This document shows, one piece after another, positions 44,191 through 52,597 of a stretch of 64,000 bases of DNA. Each line of letters opens with the position of its first letter. The first letter of the stretch is position 1. Under the pieces are notes generated by a model. It had not been told where the DNA came from, searched no databases, and saw only the letters and a list, made by a program, of their open reading frames with translations. A program made the position numbers and the translations under genes. Source of the stretch: Variovorax sp. V93 (GTDB lineage: Bacteria > Pseudomonadota > Gammaproteobacteria > Burkholderiales > Burkholderiaceae_C); contig NZ_AP028670.1 of the NCBI RefSeq assembly GCF_041154485.1, positions 806,001-870,000 of the forward strand, written 5' to 3'.

Positions 44191-44400
44191 CCATCGACGG
44201 GGCCGCGCGAATGGAGTGCATCCATGCATGCAGCAACGATCCACTGCGAGCGCGCGCTCATCGGCCTTGGCTTCGCCCGCCTGAGCTGCCCGGGCTCAAC
44301 CTGCCGCCCGGACTCGCGGACCTCCTGGACCGTACCGAGGTGACCAGCTCGAGGGCCGTGCCCGGCAAGAGGCGCGCCACTGCCGCGACAGAGGTCGCGA
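44191..44400 (+). pseudogene. Decayed partial copy of the Rnk-like gene
   Basis: From 44191 to about 44369 the DNA matches 35051-35231, that is, about 35 bases of leader (including AATGGAGTGC) and the first 49 or so codons of the Rnk-like gene. The copy has a 3-base insertion after the start and a 4-base deletion (CCTGAACAAGCTG became CCTGAGCTG), which shifts the frame and gives a stop after about 39 codons. The GreA/GreB-like domain is missing entirely. From 44367 the sequence instead matches the end of the diguanylate cyclase gene (40562-40589) at 25 of 28 bases, coding there for KARHYRDSG. The copy then runs into the 3' end of the AraC gene. It is clearly non-functional. Confidence 0.75.
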
Positions 44401-45369
44401 TCACGCATCCCAAGTCCGGGCTCCCTCCCGCTGGAAGCGGCGCCTGTAGGCTGAAGGCGTGGAGCCCGTGATCTGCCGGAAACGCCGCGCAAAGTGCGTG
44501 GGCTCGCCGAAGCCGGTGCTTTCCCCGATTTCAGCGGCCGAGGCCGAGGTAAAGGCCAGCAGCGTCTTCGCCCGCTCGATCCGCCGTTCGGTCACGAGCT
44601 CCAGGAAAGTCTTGCCGGTTTCGCTCTTCAGGAGATGGGACAGGTGGGTTGCCGACACATGGCTGGCCCGCGCCGCATCGGCCAGGGTCAGTTCCTGCGC
44701 GAGGTTCTGTGTGATGTGGCGGATGCAGCGCAGCACGGCCTGCTTGTACGACTGCAGCGCCATCCCCTGGGCTTCGCAGAGCCGAAACTCTTCCCCGTAG
44801 CGCCGCCACACCATGCCGATCAGGTTGAGAAGATGGCTGCGGATCAGCAAGTGGCTTGCGGTTGCTTCGCCTGGGGGCCGCTGCGCCTCCTGCGCCATGC
44901 GTTCGCACAGGTCTTGCAGGTGCTGGGTATCGGCGGCGTCGAAACGGAAATCCAGGCAATGCTGGAAGCGGAATGGCGCGAGTTCGGGCGCACGCGAAAG
45001 CGGCACTTCCGACAGCTCGAAGACGTCGAGGTCCAGCGACGGCAGCAGATAGTCCTTGCTGATGTTGATGACGTGGAACACGCCATCGGCCGCGTTGGGG
45101 ATGTAGTGGGCCAGGAACGGCAGCACGAAGCTCACCGTGCCGGGTCTGATGGGCCGCTGGCTGCCGCCGATGTAGTGCAGTGTCTCGCCCCGGGTGTTGA
45201 CGTAGATCTGGAAATACTCGTGCCGGTGCGGAACCGGGTTCGGCAGGCAGTTGCTCTGGTCGTGGATGCCGAAGTAGGCGCGCTGTGCCCGCGCGGCCAT
45301 CGTGTAGTTGCGGATGGCAGGGGCACAGCGAGTGGGCAGCGGATCGTCGGAAAGGGTGGCTGTTTGCAT
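44401..45369 (-). CDS. AraC-family regulator of the adjacent catabolic genes
   Basis: 322 residues. The N-terminal half is a cupin-type sensor (PHRHEYFQIYVNTRGETLHYIGG, RPGTVSFVLPFLAHYIP). The C-terminal 100 residues hold the two AraC helix-turn-helix units (LTLADAARASHVSATHLSHLLKSETG and AAEIGESTGFGEPTHFARRFRQITGSTPSAYRR). ATG 45369 is chosen because the sequence before it (from 45426) looks non-coding. It is divergent from the FAH-family gene that opens a five-gene catabolic run, with 125 bases between starts, so it probably activates that run. Its last codons abut the decayed rnk-like copy. Confidence 0.87.
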   Translation of the reverse strand: MQTATLSDDPLPTRCAPAIRNYTMAARAQRAYFGIHDQSNCLPNPVPHRHEYFQIYVNTRGETLHYIGGSQRPIRPGTVSFVLPFLAHYIPNAADGVFHVINISKDYLLPSLDLDVFELSEVPLSRAPELAPFRFQHCLDFRFDAADTQHLQDLCERMAQEAQRPPGEATASHLLIRSHLLNLIGMVWRRYGEEFRLCEAQGMALQSYKQAVLRCIRHITQNLAQELTLADAARASHVSATHLSHLLKSETGKTFLELVTERRIERAKTLLAFTSASAAEIGESTGFGEPTHFARRFRQITGSTPSAYRRRFQREGARTWDA

Positions 45370-45447
45370 GAGAGGGGCCGGATGCAGGATCGCAAGGATT
45401 GCACATCTTTGCGCAAGCCTGTGCATTGAGGCGGGTGAAGGTAGTTT

Positions 45448-45458
45448 CTAGACTCTAG
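45448..45458. promoter_or_regulatory. Palindrome CTAGA-C-TCTAG before the FAH-family gene
   Basis: A perfect 5-base inverted repeat with one central base lies 37 bases before the start of the FAH-family gene, in the AraC divergent region. The flanks also show TAGTT on both sides (TAGTTTCTAGACTCTAGTT). It could be a promoter element or a regulator site. The role is inferred. Confidence 0.3.
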
Positions 45459-45494
45459 TTCCTCCCATTCCAACCTTCCATAGAGAAGAACCTC

Positions 45495-46208
45495 ATGCCA
45501 CTCAACACCACGATCGACGTCGCGCAAGCGGCCGAAGCCCTGCAGGTCTCCCCCATCTCCATCGGCATCGTCGGCAGCGATCGGCGCTTTCCCGTGCGGC
45601 GCGTGTATTGCGTGGGACGCAACTACCTGGCCCACATCCGGGAGATGAAGGAGGGCGACGAGCGCGACCCGCCGTTCTTCTTCCAGAAGCCCGCCGACGC
45701 CGTGGTGACGGACGGGCGCGTGCCCTATCCGACGCTCACGGACGACTTCCAGTTCGAATTCGAGCTTGTCGTCGCCATGGGCAGCGAGGCTTCGAACGTG
45801 GCGCCCGAGACCGCGCTGGACCATGTCTTCGGCTATGCCGCCGGACTCGACATGACGCGGCGCGACCGCCAGCGCGAGTGCAACAAGCGCGGCCTGCCGT
45901 GGGAGCAGGGCAAGTCGTTCGACCATTCGGCGCCCTGCGGGCCCATCCATCCCGTGGCGCAGGTCGGCCACGTCCGTTCGGGGGCGCTGAGCCTCGCGGT
46001 GAACGGCACCGTGCGGCAGGACTCGGTGCTCGAGAAGATGATCTGGAACGTTCACGAGATCGTCAGCGAGCTGTCGAAGCAGTACCGGCTGCTGCCCGGC
46101 GATCTGATCTTCACGGGCACCCCCGAAGGCGTCGGCCCGGTTCAGCGCGGCGACCGGCTCACAGGCCGCATCGAAGGACTCGACGCCTTGCAGGTCGAGA
46201 TTGTCTGA
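45495..46208 (+). CDS. Fumarylacetoacetate hydrolase (FAH) family protein
   Basis: 237 residues of the single-domain FAH family. The motif RVYCVGRNYLAHIREM opens the fold. FQFEFELVVAMG gives the two metal-binding Glu residues and FGYAAGLDMTRRDRQ the Asp. KSFDHSAPCGP and DLIFTGTPEGVGPVQRGD are the typical substrate-loop and C-terminal signatures. These Mg/Mn enzymes cleave or decarboxylate 2-oxo acids such as acylpyruvates or oxaloacetate in the cytosol. It opens an operon with a PuuE-like deacetylase (25 bases later), an MFS carrier, a TauE protein and an amidohydrolase. The start follows AGAGAAGAACCTC. The pathway is unknown. Confidence 0.9.
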   Translation: MPLNTTIDVAQAAEALQVSPISIGIVGSDRRFPVRRVYCVGRNYLAHIREMKEGDERDPPFFFQKPADAVVTDGRVPYPTLTDDFQFEFELVVAMGSEASNVAPETALDHVFGYAAGLDMTRRDRQRECNKRGLPWEQGKSFDHSAPCGPIHPVAQVGHVRSGALSLAVNGTVRQDSVLEKMIWNVHEIVSELSKQYRLLPGDLIFTGTPEGVGPVQRGDRLTGRIEGLDALQVEIV

Positions 46209-46233
46209 ACACCCGAAAGCCGCAGGAGACACC

Positions 46234-47112
46234 ATGAAGCCACTCGAACGCATCTCGTACTCGCCCATTTCGGAGCGTCCCGCGCTCAAGCTGCCGGACG
46301 GCAAGCGCCTGGCCGTCTGGCTCATCGTCAACGTCGAGGAATGGGACATCAACGAGGCCATGCCTCGCACCGTGCTCACGCCCCCGGCCGGCGGTTCGCC
46401 GATGCCCGACATCCCGAACTGGGCCTGGCACGAGTACGGCAACCGCGTCGGCTTCTGGCGCATGCTGGAGGTGATCGACGGACTGGGAATCGGCGCGACG
46501 CTCGCCATCAACGGTTCGGCGATCGCAGCCTACGAGCCCATCGCCAAGGCGGCAATGGCGCGCCAGTGGGAGTTCATCGGCCACGGCTTCGGGCAGCGGA
46601 ATATGCAGAAGGTGCCCGACGAGGTCGAGGATATCGCGAAGACGACCGAGGCCATCCGCGCATACACCGGCAAGCGGCCGCGCGGCTGGCTGGGCCCGGG
46701 GCTGACCGAGACGTGGAACACGCCCGACATCCTGGCGGAACAGGGCTACGAATACGTGTGCGACTGGGTGCTGGACGACCAGCCCGTGCAGCTGAAGACA
46801 CGCAATGGCGGTGCCATCGTGAACGTGCCCTACACGCAGGAGTGCAACGACGTGGCGATGATGCTGATCCAGCACCACAAGGCCAGCGAATATCGCGACC
46901 GTGCCATCGACCAGTTCGAGCAGCTCCATGCCGACGCGAAGAACTCGGCCCGCGTGATGGCACTGGTGGTGCACCCGTACATCATGGGCGCGCCGCACCG
47001 CCTGCGCTACTTCCGCGAGGCGCTGGCACACATCCGGGCGCACGACGACGTCGCTTTCCTCACGGGCGAGCAGATCCTCGACTGGTACAGCGCGGCACGC
47101 ACCGCGGCGTAA
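46234..47112 (+). CDS. Polysaccharide-deacetylase-family hydrolase (PuuE-like)
   Basis: 292 residues of the NodB-like CE4 fold, nearest in pattern to PuuE-type cyclic-amide hydrolases (allantoinase relatives). Visible traits are AVWLIVNVEEWDI, WAWHEYGNRVGFWRMLEV, WEFIGHGFGQRN (metal His), RPRGWLGPGLTETWNTPDIL and YVCDWVLDDQP. There is no signal peptide, so it is cytosolic and does not act on the cell wall. ATG 46234 follows GCAGGAGACACC. Its neighbours (FAH-family hydrolase before, MFS and an amidohydrolase after) fit the opening of a cyclic amide or similar ring compound. The substrate is an inference. Confidence 0.82.
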   Translation: MKPLERISYSPISERPALKLPDGKRLAVWLIVNVEEWDINEAMPRTVLTPPAGGSPMPDIPNWAWHEYGNRVGFWRMLEVIDGLGIGATLAINGSAIAAYEPIAKAAMARQWEFIGHGFGQRNMQKVPDEVEDIAKTTEAIRAYTGKRPRGWLGPGLTETWNTPDILAEQGYEYVCDWVLDDQPVQLKTRNGGAIVNVPYTQECNDVAMMLIQHHKASEYRDRAIDQFEQLHADAKNSARVMALVVHPYIMGAPHRLRYFREALAHIRAHDDVAFLTGEQILDWYSAARTAA

Positions 47113-47175
47113 ATCACCCGCCGCACCGCCGGCGCACCCGAACAAATTTCTCGCTCGACGAGAAGGAGACAAACC

Positions 47176-48426
47176 GTGCATACCTCAACCTCGGCCATCC
47201 CGCTGGCCGGCGATGCGCGCAGCGAAGCGCCCGTCACCGCGCTGGAGATCGGCATGTTCCTGCTGCTGCTCGCCTCGTATGCGCTCAACGCGATGGACCG
47301 GCAGATCTTTCCGCTCATCGCCGCGGATGTCCGCAAGGAGTTCGGCTTCGGCCTGGCCGACACCGGCCTGCTGTCGACCATCTTCACGCTCGGCATGGCC
47401 GTGGCCGGCGTGCCGACCGGCTACCTGCTGGCCCGCCTGTCGCGCAAGACCGTGCTGCAGGTGGGCATCGCGATCTTCTCGCTCGGCACCTTGCTGACCG
47501 CCTACTCGCAGGGCTTTGCCGACATGATCGTCTACCGGGCCACCACCGGCATCGGCGAGGCGATGCAGCTGACGGTGGTGATCGCCATCGCGGCGAGCTA
47601 TTTCGCGCGGTTCCGCTCGACGGCAGTGGGGGCGATCAACTTCTCCTTCGGCATCGGGGCGATCGTGGGGCCGCTGCTCGGCGGCCACCTGATCGGCATC
47701 GAGCGCGATTGGCGCCTGCCGCTCGTGGTGTTCGGCGTGGCAGGCTTCGGTGCCATGGCACTGATCGCGGTGGCCGTGAGCAAGCGCATGACAGAGAACG
47801 CCTCGGCCGCGGATGCGCGTGGCGGCCTGAGCGGCGCCGCGACGATGTGGAACCGCAACACGATCCTGCTGACCGCCATGAGTGTCATCGGGGGGCTGTG
47901 CATCTACGGCTACCTCGGCATGTATCCGACCTTCCTGCGGGAACATCTGCACTACACGCCCTCGGACACCGGCCGCGTGATGAGCATCTTCGGGTTCGGC
48001 GTGTTCGCTTCGATCTTTGGCGGCTGGCTCGGGGACCGCTTCCACCCCAAGCTCGTGCTGTCGCTGAGTTTCGCGGGCACCGGCCTGCTGGGCTTCTTGC
48101 TGTTCTCCGGACCGGCGGGCATGCTGGTCCAGTCGGCGTTGTCCTTCGCGTGGGGCTTCGTGGTGAGCGGCGTGCTGTACGTGAACCTGGCGGGCTACCA
48201 CATCAAGTCCGTTCGCGCCTCTCTCACGAACCGTGCCACCGGAGTGTTCGTCACCACGCTGTACGGCGCGGGCGCTTTCGCAGGCTTCATCATCGGTGGC
48301 ATTGCTGCGCGATTCGGCTGGAGCGTTGCCGGGCTCGTGCAGATCACGCTGCTGGCGGCCGTCGGGGTGGTGCTCACGACGCTGTTGCGCACCGATCGCA
48401 TGTCGCTGCCCGTGCGCAAGCCGTGA
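47176..48426 (+). CDS. MFS transporter of the catabolic run
   Basis: 416 residues, about 12 helices. The start is GTG 47176, set by GAAGGAG eight bases before it. The N-terminal helix LLLLASYALNAMDRQIFPLIAADV has the Asp-Arg pair typical of the anion:cation symporter/aromatic-acid MFS groups, and the loop LLARLSRKTVLQ is motif A. The second half starts ITVL-like at NTILLTAMSVIGGLCIYGYLGMYPTFL. It lies 63 bases after the deacetylase gene and overlaps the next gene by 4 bases (GTGA). It probably brings in the compound degraded by the flanking enzymes. Confidence 0.88.
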   Translation: MHTSTSAIPLAGDARSEAPVTALEIGMFLLLLASYALNAMDRQIFPLIAADVRKEFGFGLADTGLLSTIFTLGMAVAGVPTGYLLARLSRKTVLQVGIAIFSLGTLLTAYSQGFADMIVYRATTGIGEAMQLTVVIAIAASYFARFRSTAVGAINFSFGIGAIVGPLLGGHLIGIERDWRLPLVVFGVAGFGAMALIAVAVSKRMTENASAADARGGLSGAATMWNRNTILLTAMSVIGGLCIYGYLGMYPTFLREHLHYTPSDTGRVMSIFGFGVFASIFGGWLGDRFHPKLVLSLSFAGTGLLGFLLFSGPAGMLVQSALSFAWGFVVSGVLYVNLAGYHIKSVRASLTNRATGVFVTTLYGAGAFAGFIIGGIAARFGWSVAGLVQITLLAAVGVVLTTLLRTDRMSLPVRKP

Positions 48427-49178
48427 CGGCGCTGGAGTGGGTGCTGCTCGGCGGCGCGGCGACGTTGGCCGGCGCGCTCAACGCCGTGGCGGGCGGCGGC
48501 AGCTTCCTGACCTTGCCTGCGCTGGCGATGGTGGGTGTGCCGCTGGTGTCGGCCAACGCAACCGGGACCGCGGCGCTGCTGCCTGGCTACCTGGCCGGCG
48601 CCTGGGCGCTGCGAAGGGAGCTGTCCGGGCCGATTGCGCCCTCGCTTCCCCGGCTGGGTGTGCTGTCGGTGCTGGGAGGCGCGGCCGGCGCCGCACTGCT
48701 GCTGTCGACCTCGAACCGCGCCTTCGGCCGCATCGTTCCGTGGCTGCTGCTGGCCGCGACGCTGCTCTTTGCCCTTGGACCCGGGCTGCTGCGCCGGAAG
48801 GCCGATGCGCCGGCGTTCCGGCAACAGTGGATCGTGGACGCAGCCATCGTCTCGGTCGGCATCTACGGCGGCTACTTCAACGGCGGCCTCGGCATCCTGC
48901 TGCTGGCGGTCCTCGGTGCGCTGGGACAGACGGACATGAACCGCATGAACGGCATCAAGAACTTCGTCTCCGCCGTCCTGACGCTGATCGCCGTTGCCAT
49001 CTACGCGGCCAGCGGCGCGATCGTGTGGACGCACGCGCTGTGGATGGCCGTCGGCGCCGCGGTCGGCGGGTACGCCGGAGGCGCCACGGTGCGGCGGCTG
49101 AAGCCGACCGTCGTGCGCGGTTTCATCGTGCTGACAGGGCTGGCCATGACCGCCGCCTTCCTTCGCAGCACGTACTGA
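48423..49178 (+). CDS. TauE/SafE-family membrane protein
   Basis: 251 residues with eight or so membrane helices. The internal duplication of the TauE/SafE family is visible: GALNAVAGGGSFLTLPALAMVGVPLVSANATGTAALLPGY in the first half and VSVGIYGGYFNGGLGILLLAVLGALGQTDMNRMNGIKNFVSAVLTL in the second. Members export sulfite, sulfoacetate or other organic anions. The start is GTG 48423, whose bases overlap the stop of the MFS gene (GTGA), so the two are translationally coupled. An ATG start would lose the conserved first helix. It probably exports an end product or a by-product of the cluster; no sulfur gene is nearby. Confidence 0.85.
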   Translation: MTALEWVLLGGAATLAGALNAVAGGGSFLTLPALAMVGVPLVSANATGTAALLPGYLAGAWALRRELSGPIAPSLPRLGVLSVLGGAAGAALLLSTSNRAFGRIVPWLLLAATLLFALGPGLLRRKADAPAFRQQWIVDAAIVSVGIYGGYFNGGLGILLLAVLGALGQTDMNRMNGIKNFVSAVLTLIAVAIYAASGAIVWTHALWMAVGAAVGGYAGGATVRRLKPTVVRGFIVLTGLAMTAAFLRSTY

Positions 49179-49213
49179 GCGGGCTTCAATTCTTCACTTC
49201 CAAGGGCCAAGGC

Positions 49214-50671
49214 ATGAAAGCAACCAAGAGAGATTTCACCCGGATCGTCGGCGCCATGGCGCTGGCCGCAACCGGCGCGCCTGCGCTGATCCGCTCGGCC
49301 TCGGCCCGGCCTGCGGGAACCGGCGGGCCGCCCCGCATCCGGCGCGGCAGCTACCTGATCAGGAACGGCGCCGTCATCACGGTCGACCGGGCCCGGGGCG
49401 TGCTGCCGCGCGCCGACGTGCTGGTGCGCGATGGCGTGATCGAGAAGATCGGGCGGGGACTGAGCGCGCCCGGGGCGGAGACCATCGATGCCACCGACAT
49501 GATCGTCATGCCGGGCTTCGTCAATTCCCACTATCACATGTGGAGCGCCATCGGCCGCAGCTTCACCGCAAGCGATGGCGGCTTCTCGTATTACCCCGCC
49601 AAGAACGCGACCTCGATCCTGTATACGCCCGACGACTTCTACAACAGCGTGATGCTGGGCTGCGCCGAACTGGCGAACGGCGGCACCACCACCGTGCACA
49701 ACTGGTCGCACAACACACGTTCCCCGGCCCACGCCGATGCCGAACTGCGTGCGCACCAGCGCTCGCTGGTGCGGGCCCGCTACGCCTATGGCCACATCGA
49801 CAAGATGCCCGCCGACGAGGTCAACCGCTACGGCGATCTGGCCCGCATACGGCGCGAGTGGTTCGGCGAGCGCCCGCATTTCGATGGACTGGTGCACCTG
49901 GGGCTGAATCTGCGCGGCCCACAGCAAAGCACCGACGCTGTCTTCCACGAAGAGATGAAGTTCGCCAAGGCCAGCGGGCTGCCCGTCGCGATCCACGCGC
50001 CGCAGGAGGCACCGAACAACGTCGATGCGGTCGACTACGAACGGCGCGACTACCTGGGCCCGGATTTCATGATCGCCCACTACGTGCCCGCCACCGCGGC
50101 CGACCTGGCCGCGATGGCGCGCACGAAGACGCCGCTGTCCTTCGCGACGCACTCGGAGCTTCGGCTCAGCAGCACCGGCGATGCACGCGCCGCACTGTTC
50201 GCGATGCGCGAAGCGGGCCTGACGCTTTCGCTATCGAGCGACGCCACGTCCATCGCGCCGCCGGACATGTTCGAAATGATGCGCTTCACCTGGAACCTCG
50301 GGGTGCCATGGACGGGGACGCCGAGCGAAAAGGCGAAGGCTGTCGGCGTGCAGGAGGTGATCGAGATGGCGACGATCAACGGAGCCGTTGCCATGGGGCT
50401 GGGCGATGTCACCGGGTCGATCACCGAAGGCAAGCGTGCCGACATCATCCTGGTGCGGACCAGGGATCTCAACATGTGGCCGATCGGCAATATCGAGACG
50501 GCGGTCGTGCAAGGCGGCAGCGCCAGCAATGTCGATACCGTGCTGGTCGACGGGCGCATCCTGAAAAGAAACGGCCGCCTCCTCGCCTATGACGTCCCGG
50601 ATATCCTTCGGCGCGCTCATCGATCGGCAACCCGGATTCGCAACGTGGCGGGCGAGACCTTGACGTTCTGA
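49214..50671 (+). CDS. Exported TRZ/ATZ-like amidohydrolase
   Basis: 485 residues. The N-terminus (ATKRDFTRIVGAMALAATGAPALIRSASA) resembles a Tat signal with Lys-Arg in place of Arg-Arg, so export is likely but its route is uncertain. The metal site of the subtype III amidohydrolases is visible: GFVNSHYHMWSAIGR (HxH), the later LPVAIHAPQEAP and FMIAHYVPA His residues, and LSLSSDATSIAPP (Asp). A flanking beta-sandwich (YLIRNGAVITVDRARGVLPRADVLVRDGVIEKIG, and KRADIILVRTRDLNMWP) is typical of TRZ/ATZ, cytosine deaminase and guanine deaminase relatives. ATG 49214 follows CCAAGGGCCAAGGC. It closes the five-gene run. The substrate is unknown. Confidence 0.85.
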   Translation: MKATKRDFTRIVGAMALAATGAPALIRSASARPAGTGGPPRIRRGSYLIRNGAVITVDRARGVLPRADVLVRDGVIEKIGRGLSAPGAETIDATDMIVMPGFVNSHYHMWSAIGRSFTASDGGFSYYPAKNATSILYTPDDFYNSVMLGCAELANGGTTTVHNWSHNTRSPAHADAELRAHQRSLVRARYAYGHIDKMPADEVNRYGDLARIRREWFGERPHFDGLVHLGLNLRGPQQSTDAVFHEEMKFAKASGLPVAIHAPQEAPNNVDAVDYERRDYLGPDFMIAHYVPATAADLAAMARTKTPLSFATHSELRLSSTGDARAALFAMREAGLTLSLSSDATSIAPPDMFEMMRFTWNLGVPWTGTPSEKAKAVGVQEVIEMATINGAVAMGLGDVTGSITEGKRADIILVRTRDLNMWPIGNIETAVVQGGSASNVDTVLVDGRILKRNGRLLAYDVPDILRRAHRSATRIRNVAGETLTF

Positions 50672-50741
50672 GGTCCGAGCCGGGAGGCGCGCGAGGCAGC
50701 GGGTGCGCACGCCGCGACTGCCGTGCACAATCTGCCGCAGC

Positions 50742-51797
50742 ATGCGAATCCACGAACTGAAACAACGACTGCGGGAAGCCGGCGCGGGCCCCAGCCACGA
50801 GCAGCGCATCCTGCGGCTGTGGTCCCATGCGCTGCCGCGCAACAGCGGCAGGCGCCTGCCGGCGAGCTTCTTTCCTTCGTCGCTGCTGGCGGCCCTGCCA
50901 TCGATCGAAGCGGAGCTTGCGGGGCTGGCGCGCATCCACGCGGTGCATCCCGGCGCCGATGGGTCCGAGCGGCTGCTCGTCGCGCTGGCCGACGGCCAGA
51001 CGGTGGAGAGCGTGCTGCTGCCGCGCGACGGGCTGTGCGTCTCGTCGCAGGTGGGCTGCGCGGTCGGATGCCGGTTCTGCATGACGGGACGCGACGGGTT
51101 GCTGCGCCAGGTGGGCAGCGCCGAGATCATTGCCCAGGTCGCCCTCGCGCGCATGCGCCGGCCGGTGCGCAAGGTGGTGTTCATGGGCATGGGCGAGCCG
51201 GCCCACAACCTGGACAACGTGATGGAGGCGATCGAGCTGCTCGGCACGGTGGGCAACATCGGCCACAAGAACCTCGTGTTCTCCACGGTGGGCGATCCGC
51301 GCGCGTTCGAGCGGCTGCAGCAGGCGCGCGTCAAGCCCGCGCTGGCGCTCTCCTTGCACACCACCAAGGCCGACCTGCGCAAGAAGCTCCTTCCGCGCGC
51401 GCCGAACATGACGCCCGAGGAACTGGTCGGCGCGGGCGAGCGCTACGCCCGGGCCAGCGGCTACCCGATCCAGTACCAGTGGACGCTGCTGGAAGGCGTC
51501 AACGACGGGCCGGAGGAAATCGAGGGCATCGTGAGGCTGCTCTGCGGCAAGTTCAGCGTGCTGAACATGATTCCCTTCAACGCCGTGGAAGGCGTGGCCT
51601 TCAGCCGCCCCTCGCTGGAGCGCTGCGAGCAGATGGCGCGCACGCTGCACCAGCGCGGCGTCCTGACGAAGCTGCGCCATTCGGCCGGCCAGGATGTCGA
51701 CGGCGGGTGCGGCCAGCTGCGGGCGCGCGCAGCCGAGGCAAGGGTGGTGCCAATTCGGTTCGCTCAGCTGAGCGAGGCCACCCAATTCCAAACCTGA
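50742..51797 (+). CDS. RlmN-like radical-SAM RNA methyltransferase (paralogue)
   Basis: 351 residues of the RlmN/Cfr family. The iron-sulfur cluster motif CxxxCxxC is C106-AVG-C110-RF-C113 in VSSQVGCAVGCRFCMTG. KVVFMGMGEPAHNLDNVMEA is the SAM-binding GGE-like motif, and LALSLHTTKADLRKKLLP and LLEGVNDGPEEI follow. C323 in GQDVDGGCGQL is the methylated Cys needed for catalysis. RlmN methylates C2 of A2503 in 23S rRNA. Here the gene is alone, without the ndk, pilF or hisS neighbours of the usual rlmN, so it is probably a second, accessory copy with its own target. Its 3' end overlaps the convergent hydrolase gene by 34 bases. Confidence 0.85.
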   Translation: MRIHELKQRLREAGAGPSHEQRILRLWSHALPRNSGRRLPASFFPSSLLAALPSIEAELAGLARIHAVHPGADGSERLLVALADGQTVESVLLPRDGLCVSSQVGCAVGCRFCMTGRDGLLRQVGSAEIIAQVALARMRRPVRKVVFMGMGEPAHNLDNVMEAIELLGTVGNIGHKNLVFSTVGDPRAFERLQQARVKPALALSLHTTKADLRKKLLPRAPNMTPEELVGAGERYARASGYPIQYQWTLLEGVNDGPEEIEGIVRLLCGKFSVLNMIPFNAVEGVAFSRPSLERCEQMARTLHQRGVLTKLRHSAGQDVDGGCGQLRARAAEARVVPIRFAQLSEATQFQT

Positions 51798-52522
51798 GCG
51801 GGCGCTTCGACCATCACGTTGTGGCCGTGCGGCCCGAGCTCGCGCGCATCGGGGTCGATCTCGCGGGTCTGCGCCATCGTGACCAGCGCGTCGTGCTGCC
51901 CTCGGGCGAGATGGACAGGGCAGCGCGCGAGCGCCGCCAGTTCGGGCACCGGCGGCTTGCCCACGGCATGGGCCCGGGGATCCATCGCAAGACGCCAGCC
52001 GTCGTCGTCGCGCGCGATGCCCCGCGCAGCGACGGCTGCCGCCGCATCCGCGATTCCGGCAAGGCCGCAGACCTTGAGGTACCTGTCCCACGCTTCTTCT
52101 TCCGTGGCGAATTTCCTGGCCGGCTGCGACGCCAGCGCCTCCATGCGGCGCAGCTCTTCGTCGCTCCACGCGAGCTTGATGCCGGCTGCGAACACCCGGT
52201 GCGGCGCGACGCCGAACCAGCCCGTGGCCAGCGCGAGCGCAATCACCCCGCCGAGTGAATGCCCGAGCACCATGAGACGGCCCTCGGGATGGAGGTGCGG
52301 CAACGCGGCGCGCGCCACGCCGGCGGCGTACTGGCCCATGGCATAGGCGTCCTGCCGGTCGGACCGGCCGTGGCCAGGCAGGTCGAGCACGAGCCAGCGG
52401 CCGCGCCAGCGGGCACCGGCCTCGGCGCACATGGGCGACCACACCGCGCCCGTGGCGCCCATGCCGTGCAGCATCAGGAGCAGGTCCGGGCCCTCGCCGC
52501 CTTGTTCGATGTACATGTTCAT
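51764..52522 (-). CDS. Alpha/beta-hydrolase
   Basis: 252 residues, no signal peptide. The core shows LLMLHGMGATGAVWSPM (oxyanion region, HGMG), LVLDLPGHGRSDRQ, the nucleophile elbow VLGHSLGGVIALALA, and late GQHDALVTM (acid) and LGPHGHNVMVEAP (His). This is the classic haloalkane dehalogenase/esterase-type layout, as in many lactone or ester hydrolases. Enzyme activity is likely; the substrate cannot be named. It is convergent with the RlmN-like gene (34-base overlap) and about 75 bases after the next leftward gene. Confidence 0.87.
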   Translation of the reverse strand: MNMYIEQGGEGPDLLLMLHGMGATGAVWSPMCAEAGARWRGRWLVLDLPGHGRSDRQDAYAMGQYAAGVARAALPHLHPEGRLMVLGHSLGGVIALALATGWFGVAPHRVFAAGIKLAWSDEELRRMEALASQPARKFATEEEAWDRYLKVCGLAGIADAAAAVAARGIARDDDGWRLAMDPRAHAVGKPPVPELAALARCPVHLARGQHDALVTMAQTREIDPDARELGPHGHNVMVEAPAQVWNWVASLS

Positions 52523-52597
52523 TGCCTCCGTCGCATCTGCGACGGCGCAAGAATACTTGCCCCTGAAGGCTTTGCGTGCGGCGCCGGATACCTTCGG

